This document shows, piece after piece, positions 34,573 to 41,610 of a stretch of DNA of 64,000 bases. The translations under genes and the position numbers were made by a program. Source of the stretch: Anaerolinea sp. (GTDB lineage: Bacteria > Chloroflexota > Anaerolineae > Anaerolineales > Villigracilaceae). The notes beneath the pieces are model-generated. The model worked only from the letters and a program-made list of their open reading frames with translations. It did not search any database and was not told the origin of the DNA. The stretch lies in contig DYID01000013.1 of assembly GCA_020723805.1 (NCBI GenBank), forward strand, positions 40,644 through 104,643, written 5' to 3'. Each line of letters opens with the position of its first letter. Positions within the stretch are counted from its first letter, which is position 1.

Positions 34573-34640
34573 CCTTTCCACCTTCCACCCTCTACTTTCT
34601 ACCCTCCACTTTCTACCCTCCACTTTCCACTTTCCACCCC
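34573..34640. repeat. Pyrimidine-rich short repeat (CTTTCCACTTTCTACCCTC type)
   Basis: Multiple 7-10 bp variants of TTTCCAC / TTTCTAC fill the gap between the CPBP and GNAT genes exactly. Confidence 0.88.
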
Positions 34641-35084
34641 ATGCCCTCCTTCACCCTCCGACCCGCCCGTGAATCAGAATCCCGCCAAATTCGAGACCTG
34701 ATTCACTTGGTCGGGATCAATCCCACAGGTCTGGATTGGAAGCGTTTCATCGTGGCGGTAAACGAACGGGATGAGATGATCGGCTGCGGGCAGTTGAAGC
34801 CTCATGGGACGGACATCCTGGAATTGGCTTCATTGGCGGTCTATCCCGAATATCGGGGGAAAGGTGTGGCGCGCGCCATCGTCGAGCATTTGCTGGCGCA
34901 CAGCCCGCGACCGTTGTACCTCATGTGTGCCTCGCCGCTGGGTGCGTTTTACGAAAAGTTCGGCTTTCGGCGGCTTTCCTACGAGGAAATGCCGCGTTAC
35001 TTCCAGCGCATTGCCCGCCTGGCAGGACTTTTGACCTCCCTTGCCCGGCGGGAGGAACGCCTGCTGGTGATGAAGTTGCAGTAA
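34641..35084 (+). CDS. GNAT family N-acetyltransferase
   Basis: 147 residues from ATG 34641. GNAT signs: FTLRPARESESRQIRDLI start, IGCGQLKPHG, LASLAVYPEYRGKGVARAIVEHLL (acetyl-CoA loop RGKGVA), and a C-terminal FYEKFGFRRLSYEEMP. The acceptor is not predictable. The long frame that begins at 34341 in the same register overlaps the preceding gene and is not used. Confidence 0.85.
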   Translation: MPSFTLRPARESESRQIRDLIHLVGINPTGLDWKRFIVAVNERDEMIGCGQLKPHGTDILELASLAVYPEYRGKGVARAIVEHLLAHSPRPLYLMCASPLGAFYEKFGFRRLSYEEMPRYFQRIARLAGLLTSLARREERLLVMKLQ

Positions 35085-35097
35085 AATTGCGTCAATG
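35082..35097 (+). promoter_or_regulatory. -10 box placed for leaderless transcription of the comEA-like gene
   Basis: TAAAAT (35082-35087) overlaps the stop region of the GNAT gene and ends 7 nt before ATG 35095. Confidence 0.5.
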
Positions 35098-35670
35098 CAA
35101 AACTTGAAATTCATCCTCAATTTGGTGGCGGGAATTCTATTTGGTTTGTTTCTTGCCGCCCTCGTATGGGTGGTGACCCGCAATCCCAGCGGGCAGGCTG
35201 TGATGCTCCGCCCGGCGCCGACTGAAAAGCCCATCATCGTGCATGTGACCGGCGCTGTGCCGCGACCGGGCGTCTATGCCCTGCCCAAGGGGGCGCGCGT
35301 GCAGGATGCCGTCTCTGCCGCCGGCGGATTTCTGGCAGAGGCAGATAAAGAGTCCCTCAATCTGGCGCAGGAACTCGAAGACGGGCAAAAACTGGATATT
35401 CCCTTCCTCGAGGGTTTTTCTCCCGTGCTTCCCACCGCCGCCGTGCAGATGACGGTTTCCCCGGCAGATGCCGACCTGGTCAACATCAACACCGCCTCCG
35501 CCGCCGAACTCGAAACCCTGCCCGGCATCGGTCCGACCATCGCCCAGAAAATCATCGAGTACCGCGAACAAAACGGACCTTTCCTCTCGACCGAAGACAT
35601 TATCAATGTCTCCGGTATTGGTCCCGGCACCTACGAACGCATCAAAGACCTCATCACGGTGGGACCCTAA
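35095..35670 (+). CDS. comEA: ComEA-like DNA-binding protein
   Basis: 191 residues: one N-terminal transmembrane anchor (FILNLVAGILFGLFLAALVW), an SLBB domain (IIVHVTGAVPRPGVYALPKG, VQDAVSAAGGF), and two helix-hairpin-helix motifs (VNINTASAAELETLPGIGP, then VSGIGPGTYERI). ComEA catches double-stranded DNA for uptake in transformation. No ComEC is in the window, so the role in competence is likely but not shown here. Confidence 0.92.
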   Translation: MQNLKFILNLVAGILFGLFLAALVWVVTRNPSGQAVMLRPAPTEKPIIVHVTGAVPRPGVYALPKGARVQDAVSAAGGFLAEADKESLNLAQELEDGQKLDIPFLEGFSPVLPTAAVQMTVSPADADLVNINTASAAELETLPGIGPTIAQKIIEYREQNGPFLSTEDIINVSGIGPGTYERIKDLITVGP

Positions 35671-35672
35671 CC

Positions 35673-36224
35673 ATGCCGTTCGACCATTTCGACCTCATCG
35701 CTCCTTTCTATGCGCGGGTGAACTATTCTGCAGCGGCGAAAATGCGTGAACTCGCCGCCCTGCCCGTGCAAGGACGTTTGCTCGACATCGGCGGCGGCAC
35801 AGGACGGGTCGCCTCTGCCTTGCTGAATGACGTGGACGAGGTCATCGTCGCCGATGTTTCGATGGGAATGCTAAAACAGACGCATCGTTCCGCCCTCAAA
35901 CCTGTTTGCTCGTACTCCGAACTTTTACCCTTCCCCGACAACTTCTTCGAGCGCGTCATCATGGTGGATGCCCTCCACCACGTCATTGACCAGCCTGCCA
36001 CCGCGTGCGAAATGTTCCGCGTGCTCAAACCCGGCGGGCGGATTATCATCGAAGAACCCGACATCAACACCTTCGCCGTCAAACTGATTGCGCTGGCGGA
36101 AAAACTGCTCCTCATGCGCAGCCACTTCCTTTCCCCGCTTCAAATCGTCTCGTTGTTCCCAGGCAGCCGCGCCGACATTGTTTCCGAAAACGCCAGCGCC
36201 TGGGTGGTCATCTCCAAAATGTAG
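35673..36224 (+). CDS. Class I SAM-dependent methyltransferase
   Basis: 183 residues. SAM-binding motif LLDIGGGTGRVASALL (36-51), acidic VIVADVSMGML, motif ALHHV and RVLKPGGRIIIEEPD. The fold and length are UbiE/small Methyltransf_11 type; the substrate cannot be told. It starts 3 nt after comEA. Repeat A3 begins 4 nt after its stop. Confidence 0.85.
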   Translation: MPFDHFDLIAPFYARVNYSAAAKMRELAALPVQGRLLDIGGGTGRVASALLNDVDEVIVADVSMGMLKQTHRSALKPVCSYSELLPFPDNFFERVIMVDALHHVIDQPATACEMFRVLKPGGRIIIEEPDINTFAVKLIALAEKLLLMRSHFLSPLQIVSLFPGSRADIVSENASAWVVISKM

Positions 36225-36227
36225 GAA

Positions 36228-36311
36228 CTCACCTTACGCGAAACGTCCCGAAGGTCTTCGCAAATTACGCCTGTTTTCCAGCCAAACCTTCGGGAGGGTG
36301 CGTAACATCAG
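36228..36311. repeat. Palindromic repeat family A, copy A3
   Basis: Ends CTCACCTTACGC and GTGCGTAACATCAG; arms CGTCCCGAAGGT and ACCTTCGGGAGG. It equals the reverse complement of A1 (7-90) with only a few changes over 84 bp. Confidence 0.88.
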
Positions 36312-36317
36312 TAATTC

Positions 36318-36419
36318 ATGTTACACGGTGGCGCGAGATTTCTCTCGCATTTTCGGGCGACATGAACCCCCTTGCGGGGACAATGTGTCGCGCTACGAAG
36401 AAACTGCGTAGGGTGAGTC
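36318..36419. repeat. Palindromic repeat family B, copy B1
   Basis: CATGTTACACGGTGGCGCGA start, GTCGCGCTACG near the end and CTGCGTAGGGTGAG terminus. It is fused almost end to end with A3. This copy has an extra CCCCCTTGCGGGG hairpin where the others have GACAT-GA-ATGTC. Confidence 0.85.
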
Positions 36420-36434
36420 AGTAATAAAACAAAC

Positions 36435-36459
36435 CGCCCGGTCGCGCTGACCGGGCGAT
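36435..36459. terminator. Hairpin CGCCCGGTC / GACCGGGCG
   Basis: Compact GC stem in the gap between the methyltransferase and the zwf end, with modest T content on both sides. Confidence 0.6.
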
Positions 36460-36466
36460 TGTATTG

Positions 36467-36573
36467 GACTTTATCGGTAATTAGAAAAAACGTCCCGAAG
36501 GTTGCTACCAGACGTTCAAATTGCTCAAACCAAACCTTCGGGACGGTGAATGAAGGTTAATTCCGATAAAGTC
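36467..36573. repeat. Family A core within a larger GACTTTATCGG palindrome (A4)
   Basis: Outer arms GACTTTATCGGTAATTA (36467-36483) and TTAATTCCGATAAAGTC (36557-36573) enclose CGTCCCGAAGGTT / AACCTTCGGGACG with a new centre. The element ends 2 nt before the zwf stop codon. Confidence 0.85.
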
Positions 36574-36575
36574 TA

Positions 36576-38036
36576 TTATTCGATCCTGCCGTCCCACGTA
36601 TTCCATTTGCGCCCGTCGCGGGCGAGCAGTTCGTCCGCTTCGGCGGGACCCCATGAGCCGGGTTCATACACCGCCAGCGGCTGACTGTTCGATTCCCACG
36701 CCTCCAAAATCGGGTCCATCAGCCCCCAGGCGGTCTCCACCTCGTCGGCGCGGGTGAACAGGGAGGCATCCCCCGTCAACGTGTCCAGCAGGAGGCGCTC
36801 GTAGGCGTCGGGAATCGCCGTCTTGCCGAACGAGTCGGCGTAGTGGAATTCCATGTCCACCGAGCGCAAATCCGAAACCGTATCGGGCACCTTCGCTTCG
36901 AACCGCCAGTGAATGCCCTCATCGGGCTGGAGATACAAAATCAGCATGTTCGGCGTGATCCGCCCGTCCTTGGTGGGGAAGAGCAGGTGCGGCGGCTCCT
37001 TGAATTGAATGGTCACCTGCGAGAGTTTTTCCTTGAGGTTCTTCCCCGAGCGCAGATAGAACGGGACTCCCTGCCAGCGCCAGTTGTCAATTTGCAACTT
37101 GACCGCCGCGTAGGTAGGCGTGGTGGATTCGGGGTTCACGCCGCTTTCCTGACGATAGCCTGCGTACTGCGCCCGAACCGTTTTCTGCGCCACCTCCTCC
37201 GCTTTCATCGGGCGGATGGAACTCAACACCTTGACCTTTTCGTTGCGCAGGGCGTTCGCCTCGAAGGAGGCGGGCGGCTCCATGGCGACCAGCGTGAGCA
37301 GTTGCAGGAGGTGGTTTTGGAACATGTCGCGCAGGACGCCCACGCTGTCGTAGAAGCGTCCGCGGTGCTCCACACCGACTTTTTCGGCGACCGTGATTTC
37401 CACGTGGTCAATGTAGTTGCGATTCCACAGCGGCTCGAAGATGGTGTTGGCAAAACGCGCCACCAGGATGTTCTGCACGGTCTCTTTGCCGAGGTAATGG
37501 TCAATGCGGTAGATTTGCTTCTCGTTCAGCGTCTTGTGGATTTGTTGATTCAAACTGTGAGCAGATGCGAGGTCCGTGCCGAACGGCTTCTCGATGACCA
37601 CGCGCCGCCAGCCGTTGTACTCGGTCAACTGGTCGGTGAGACCGAGCAGGTCAATGATGCTGGGGAACACGCCGGGCGGCGTCGCCATGTAGTAGATGCG
37701 GTTACCCGAACTGATTTCCCAGTCCTTGAGAAACGCGGCAAGTTTTTTGAAGTCTGCCAGGTCGGTGTAGCGTCCCTGCTGATAGGCGAGATTGGCGGCA
37801 AATGCCTGCCACTCCTCGTCCTTGTATTCGAAGGGGGCGAACTGCTTCATCCCCTCTTCGAGATGCGCGCGGAACTGTTCGTCTGTAAAAGCGGTGTTGC
37901 CGTAGCCGACAATGCGGAACTGCTTCGGCAGGCGTCCCTTGCGGTACAGGTTGAACAGCGACGGCACGAGTTTGCGCTGTGTCAGGTCGCCTGACGCGCC
38001 GAAGATGACGATGGTGGTGGGTAAACCGTTATCCAT
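36576..38036 (-). CDS. zwf: Glucose-6-phosphate 1-dehydrogenase
   Basis: Start at ATG 38036 (MDNGLPTTIVIFGASGDLTQ) with GGGAGC upstream; 486 residues. NADP-binding GASGDLTQRKL, the active site IDHYLGKETVQNILVARF with the catalytic His two positions after Arg, EKPFG and the C-terminal AYERLLLDTLTGDASLFTR. First step of the oxidative pentose phosphate path; the lactonase and 6-phosphogluconate dehydrogenase lie directly upstream on this strand. Confidence 0.95.
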   Translation of the reverse strand: MDNGLPTTIVIFGASGDLTQRKLVPSLFNLYRKGRLPKQFRIVGYGNTAFTDEQFRAHLEEGMKQFAPFEYKDEEWQAFAANLAYQQGRYTDLADFKKLAAFLKDWEISSGNRIYYMATPPGVFPSIIDLLGLTDQLTEYNGWRRVVIEKPFGTDLASAHSLNQQIHKTLNEKQIYRIDHYLGKETVQNILVARFANTIFEPLWNRNYIDHVEITVAEKVGVEHRGRFYDSVGVLRDMFQNHLLQLLTLVAMEPPASFEANALRNEKVKVLSSIRPMKAEEVAQKTVRAQYAGYRQESGVNPESTTPTYAAVKLQIDNWRWQGVPFYLRSGKNLKEKLSQVTIQFKEPPHLLFPTKDGRITPNMLILYLQPDEGIHWRFEAKVPDTVSDLRSVDMEFHYADSFGKTAIPDAYERLLLDTLTGDASLFTRADEVETAWGLMDPILEAWESNSQPLAVYEPGSWGPAEADELLARDGRKWNTWDGRIE

Positions 38037-38076
38037 ATTGCTCCCGATTAAGCCGTGCGGAGGATGCGCCGCACTT

Positions 38077-38985
38077 TCATTCCACTTTCTTGATGGCATG
38101 TCCGCCGAATTGATTCCGCAGCGCCGCCAGCATCCGCGCCGCGTAGTTTTCCTCGTCGCGGCTGACGAAGCGCATCTGCAAAGCCAGCGTGATGACCGGC
38201 GCAGGCACGTCGAGGTCAATGGACTCGAACACCGTCCAGCGTCCCTCCCCCGAATCCGCCACCCAGGGTTTGATGTCCTTGAGTTGCGCGTCCTCGTCCA
38301 GAGCGTTTGCGGCGAGGTCCAACAGCCACGAGCGCACCACGCTGCCATGCTGCCAGACATGCGAAATCTTCGCCAGGTCGAGGTTGAATTCCTTCTTTGC
38401 CTTCATGATGCTGAACCCTTCGGCAAACGCCTGCATCATGCCGTACTCGATGCCGTTATGCACCATCTTGACGAAATGACCCGCGCCATGCGGACCCATC
38501 CAGCCCCAGCCTTTATCGGGCGCGGGAGCCAGCGTCTCGAAGATGGGACGCAGCTTTTCCGCGACCTCGGGCTTGCCCCCGATCATCAGGCTGTAGCCTT
38601 CGCTGAGACCCCAAATCCCGCCGCTGGTGCCGCAGTCCAGAAATTCGATGCCCTTCGGCTCCAGTTCTGCCGCGTGACGGGCGGAGTCCTTGTAGTTCGA
38701 GTTGCCGCCGTCAATGACAATGTCGCCTTTGCCCAGCAAATTCGAGAGTTGGTCAATTGTGTCGTCGGTGGCTTTGCCCGCCGGCACCATCACCCAAACG
38801 ATGCGCGGTGCGTGAAGTTTTCCCACCGCTTCTTCGAGCGAATATGCGCCCTCAACGCCATGGCTGACCGCTTCGTCCACAGTGGCGGCAGTGCGCGCAT
38901 AACCTACTACGCGGTGACCGCCGCGCACGAGACGCGTTGCCATATTCATCCCCATCTTTCCTAAACCGATGATTGCGAGTTCCAT
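38077..38985 (-). CDS. gnd: 6-phosphogluconate dehydrogenase (decarboxylating, short NAD type)
   Basis: 302 residues, the short GndA/YqeC-like form. MELAIIGLGKMGMNMATRLVRGG Rossmann start, VMVPAG, DIVIDGGNSNYKDS, FLDCGTSGG and GHFVKMVHNGIEYGMMQA with the catalytic Lys. The cofactor loop after GYART lacks the basic residues of NADP enzymes, which suggests NAD. It lies 40 nt upstream of zwf. Confidence 0.94.
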   Translation of the reverse strand: MELAIIGLGKMGMNMATRLVRGGHRVVGYARTAATVDEAVSHGVEGAYSLEEAVGKLHAPRIVWVMVPAGKATDDTIDQLSNLLGKGDIVIDGGNSNYKDSARHAAELEPKGIEFLDCGTSGGIWGLSEGYSLMIGGKPEVAEKLRPIFETLAPAPDKGWGWMGPHGAGHFVKMVHNGIEYGMMQAFAEGFSIMKAKKEFNLDLAKISHVWQHGSVVRSWLLDLAANALDEDAQLKDIKPWVADSGEGRWTVFESIDLDVPAPVITLALQMRFVSRDEENYAARMLAALRNQFGGHAIKKVE

Positions 38986-39003
38986 GTTGTTTTCTCCTTG
39001 ATT

Positions 39004-39062
39004 TTTTTACCGCAAAGCCGCAAAGGGCGCGGAGTTTTTTCTTCTTTCCTCTTTCTTTGTTT
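39004..39062. repeat. CCGCAAAG / CTTTCCTCTTTCTT short-repeat patch
   Basis: A low-complexity stretch (ACCGCAAAGCCGCAAAGG and CTTCTTTCCTCTTTCTTT) between gnd and pgl, next to repeat B2. Confidence 0.55.
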
Positions 39063-39074
39063 GAAAAATTATCC

Positions 39075-39158
39075 CTCATGTTACGCGGTAGCGCGAGATT
39101 TATCTCGCATTTTCAGGCGACATGGATGTCGCTCTACGAAGCAACTGCGTAAGGTGAG
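39075..39158. repeat. Palindromic repeat family B, copy B2
   Basis: CTCATGTTACGC...GCGTAAGGTGAG ends. Inside are GCGAGA-TTTA-TCTCGC and GCGACAT-GG-ATGTCGC hairpins within a GTAG / CTAC stem. It ends exactly at the base before the pgl stop codon. Confidence 0.9.
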
Positions 39159-39920
39159 TTATCCTTCACAAAAACTTCTTGTCAATTCTCTTGGCAGTTT
39201 CCCTGCCGCGTCCTCGTCCAGCAGCCAGAGCAGGTCGCCGTTTTTCGGGCTGATGCGCTGGGCGGGCAGGCGTTCGGGGTCAAACCTGTCGCTCAATACC
39301 TCCGCCAAAGTCTTTGCTTTCTTTTCGCCGCTCACCATGAATGCCACTGTCCGCGCCTGATTGAAGACGAGCGGTGTCAGGGTGACGCGGTTGACAGGGC
39401 GGTCCTGATACTGCGCGGTGACGGGAATCACGGGTTCGGTCACGTCCAGGGGCGAGCCGGGGAAGAGCGAGGCGGTATGCCCGTCCTCGCCCATGCCGAG
39501 ATAGACCAGGTCGAAGCGCGGAAATTCCAGCGGGGGAGAGGCGAAGCGGCTGAGGGTGAGGGCATAGTCCCTCGAAGCCTCAACAGGCTCCAGTTCCCCT
39601 TTGATGCGGTGGAGGTTCGACTCGGGGATGGCGACGCGGCTCAGGAACGCATCCCATGCCTGGCGGTAGTTCGATCCCGCATCCCCCGGCGGGACGCAGC
39701 GTTCATCGCCCCAAAAGACGTGAACGTGTTGCCAATCTACAGTTTCGCGGTAATCTGCGGCAAGCAGTTGAAAGAGGCGGCTGGGGGTACTGCCGCCGTT
39801 GAGCGCAGTTAGAAAGCGACCGCGCGCAGCGATGGCTTCGGCGGCTTTCTCGGCAAAGAGTCCCGCCGCGGTGCGGCTCAAATTTTCCATGTCTTTGAAG
39901 ATGCGGATTTGGAAATTCAT
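39159..39920 (-). CDS. pgl: 6-phosphogluconolactonase
   Basis: Start at 39920 because its ATGA overlaps the acyltransferase TGA; 253 residues. SugarP isomerase-like lactonase: FLTALNGGSTPSRLFQLLA, VHVFWGDERCVPP (conserved DER), NYRQAWDAFL and LVYLGMGEDGHTASLFPG with the catalytic His. Hydrolyses 6-phosphogluconolactone between the zwf and gnd reactions. Confidence 0.94.
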   Translation of the reverse strand: MNFQIRIFKDMENLSRTAAGLFAEKAAEAIAARGRFLTALNGGSTPSRLFQLLAADYRETVDWQHVHVFWGDERCVPPGDAGSNYRQAWDAFLSRVAIPESNLHRIKGELEPVEASRDYALTLSRFASPPLEFPRFDLVYLGMGEDGHTASLFPGSPLDVTEPVIPVTAQYQDRPVNRVTLTPLVFNQARTVAFMVSGEKKAKTLAEVLSDRFDPERLPAQRISPKNGDLLWLLDEDAAGKLPRELTRSFCEG

Positions 39921-40795
39921 ACGTGTTTCCATGCCATGTGAGTTTGGAGTGTGCGGCGGGCGGCGCCTTCGATTTCGGCGAGGGTGTGGGCGTGACTTTC
40001 TCCGCTGACCATTTCGCCGAAGGTGACGCGCGGCGTGAGACCGAAGAGTTCTTTGCCAGCCAGCATTTGACGGGCAAGTTGATAGAGAAAGGCGAGGCGC
40101 TGGCGGTCGGGTCTTTGTTTGCGGAGCCAGGTGATGGGGTGACGGAAGGCTTTCGGCGAGATGACGCCGCTGGTGATGGCGGTGAGAATTTGCAACCCCG
40201 GCACGTGGTTTAGAAAGATTTCAAGGCTGCGCGACCAATGCTTGAATTCAGCGTCTGCATGGGGCATGAAGTCGGGGTCGGCTTCGATGCCGCCGAGCGG
40301 AAAGATGAGCAGTGCGCCGCCCGCTTTGAGGTGGCGGATTGATTCACGGACCACCTGCATTCTTCCAAAGGTGTTCGACGAGTCGGGCGCGAAGATGGCG
40401 TGTTTGCTGAGGTTGGGGAGATGCTCGAAAAAAGGAATATCGCCGATGATGATTTTGTAATCGGCGCGCGGGACGTGGGCAGAGATGACAACGGAATCCA
40501 CGTTGGCGGGGTGGTTGGAGGCGATGACCAAGGGTCCGCTGGCGGGGATGTTTTCCACGCCGCGCGCTTCATGCGTTTTGACGAAACGCGGCAGGAGCCA
40601 GCGTGCGCCTCCGCACAAACCGCCCTCTGCGACGGCGCGATCCAAAGCGAGTCCTACCTCGGCGGCGGCGCGGGCGGCTTTACCAAAGACGAGACGAATC
40701 CAGCGTTTGACGCCCTCCGTCTGCGGCAGGGCAAAGGCTTTGGTCAGTTCGTAGATGAGGGTTTCGGTGAGGGTGTGAATGTCGTTCGATGTCAT
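39917..40795 (-). CDS. PlsC-like lysophospholipid acyltransferase
   Basis: From ATG 40795 (MTSNDIHTLTETLIYEL) 292 residues. The acyltransferase motif I appears as ASNHPANVDSVVIS (the usual NHxxxxD), with FPLGGIEADPD as the FPEG-like motif III. The sequence between is a soluble enzyme rather than a multi-helix one. Likely acylates a glycerolipid at the membrane surface. Overlaps pgl by 4 nt, so lipid and pentose phosphate genes share a transcript, perhaps by chance. Confidence 0.82.
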   Translation of the reverse strand: MTSNDIHTLTETLIYELTKAFALPQTEGVKRWIRLVFGKAARAAAEVGLALDRAVAEGGLCGGARWLLPRFVKTHEARGVENIPASGPLVIASNHPANVDSVVISAHVPRADYKIIIGDIPFFEHLPNLSKHAIFAPDSSNTFGRMQVVRESIRHLKAGGALLIFPLGGIEADPDFMPHADAEFKHWSRSLEIFLNHVPGLQILTAITSGVISPKAFRHPITWLRKQRPDRQRLAFLYQLARQMLAGKELFGLTPRVTFGEMVSGESHAHTLAEIEGAARRTLQTHMAWKHV

Positions 40796-40796
40796 T

Positions 40797-40872
40797 TTTA
40801 TCCACGAAGCACACGAAAGGACACGAAGGAATTTTTGTTTTATCGACGAAGTACACGAAAGAGTGCGAAGAA
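40797..40872. repeat. CACGAAG-type heptamer repeat
   Basis: Copies of CCACGAAGCACACGAAAGGA and TCGACGAAGTACACGAAAGA type fill the gap between the acyltransferase and the methyltransferase. Confidence 0.8.
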
Positions 40873-40874
40873 AT

Positions 40875-41462
40875 TCAAGTCTTTTCGAACAGGAACCATG
40901 CAGAGGGGCGCTCGCGGCGCTCGAAGCCGTCTTGGCGGGAGCGAAGGAGAAGCGAAGGGGAGATAAGGTCGAGGTCCGCCTCGGCAAGCCCGGGTCCGGG
41001 TTGAAGCGGGCGCTGCCCTGAGATTGTCGAAGGGTCGGGTTTGAAGAAGGCGTATAGCAGCCAGAATCCGCCGGGGACGAGGATGCGTTCCAGTTGAGTC
41101 AGATAGTCCTGTTTTTGGGTGCGAGTGAGGCTGTGAAAGCATCCAATATCGAGAGCGAGGTCGAAGGGACCGCTGATGCCGTTCAAGCGCGTCACATCGC
41201 CCACGCGCAAGTCTGCGGTGAGATGTTCGCGTTTGAGCTTGGCTTTTGCGATATGGATGGCGCGCGGGGCAAAATCCACGCCGCAAACCTGCCAGCCAGC
41301 CTTTGCCAGCGTGATGACGTTGGTGCCGGTGCCGCAGCCGAGGTCAATGGCTCGACCGGGCGGATGGGTGCGGATGAATTCGAGAAGTTCGGGAGGGGAA
41401 ATGCCGCTGTCCCAGGGCGGTTTGCGAAAATACCAGAGGTTGAAACGCAGGCGTCGAAACAT
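40875..41462 (-). CDS. SAM-dependent methyltransferase (TehB/TPMT-like)
   Basis: 195 residues. AIDLGCGTGTNVITLAKAG (motif I, 37-55), VCGVDFAPRAIHIAKAKL, DLALDIGCFHSL and ILVPGGFWLLYAFF. The last 50 residues (PDPSTISGQRPLQPGPG onward) do not look like the family: the segment PSTISGQR is encoded by a C-like repeat core (about 41013-41032). The C-terminal tail may therefore be partly repeat-made. Confidence 0.8.
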   Translation of the reverse strand: MFRRLRFNLWYFRKPPWDSGISPPELLEFIRTHPPGRAIDLGCGTGTNVITLAKAGWQVCGVDFAPRAIHIAKAKLKREHLTADLRVGDVTRLNGISGPFDLALDIGCFHSLTRTQKQDYLTQLERILVPGGFWLLYAFFKPDPSTISGQRPLQPGPGLAEADLDLISPSLLLRSRQDGFERRERPSAWFLFEKT

Positions 41463-41533
41463 GAATGGCTATAAAATCTTTTGCGTTTGCCGCACCTGTT
41501 GCATTCGCGGTGTCACGCGAAATTGACGAAAGT

Positions 41534-41569
41534 TGTCACTTTGACAATTCAAATGAGTTCTTTTACAAT
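41534..41569 (+). promoter_or_regulatory. Promoter of the EF-G gene with palindromic -35
   Basis: TTGACA (41541-41546), 17-nt spacer, TACAAT (41564-41569). The -35 lies in TTGTCA-CTT-TGACAA (41534-41548), a palindrome that could serve as an operator or a second, divergent -35 for the methyltransferase. Confidence 0.75.
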
Positions 41570-41610
41570 CACTCGGCTTTACTTACATCCTACGTCAGGA
41601 AGGGCTTCTC

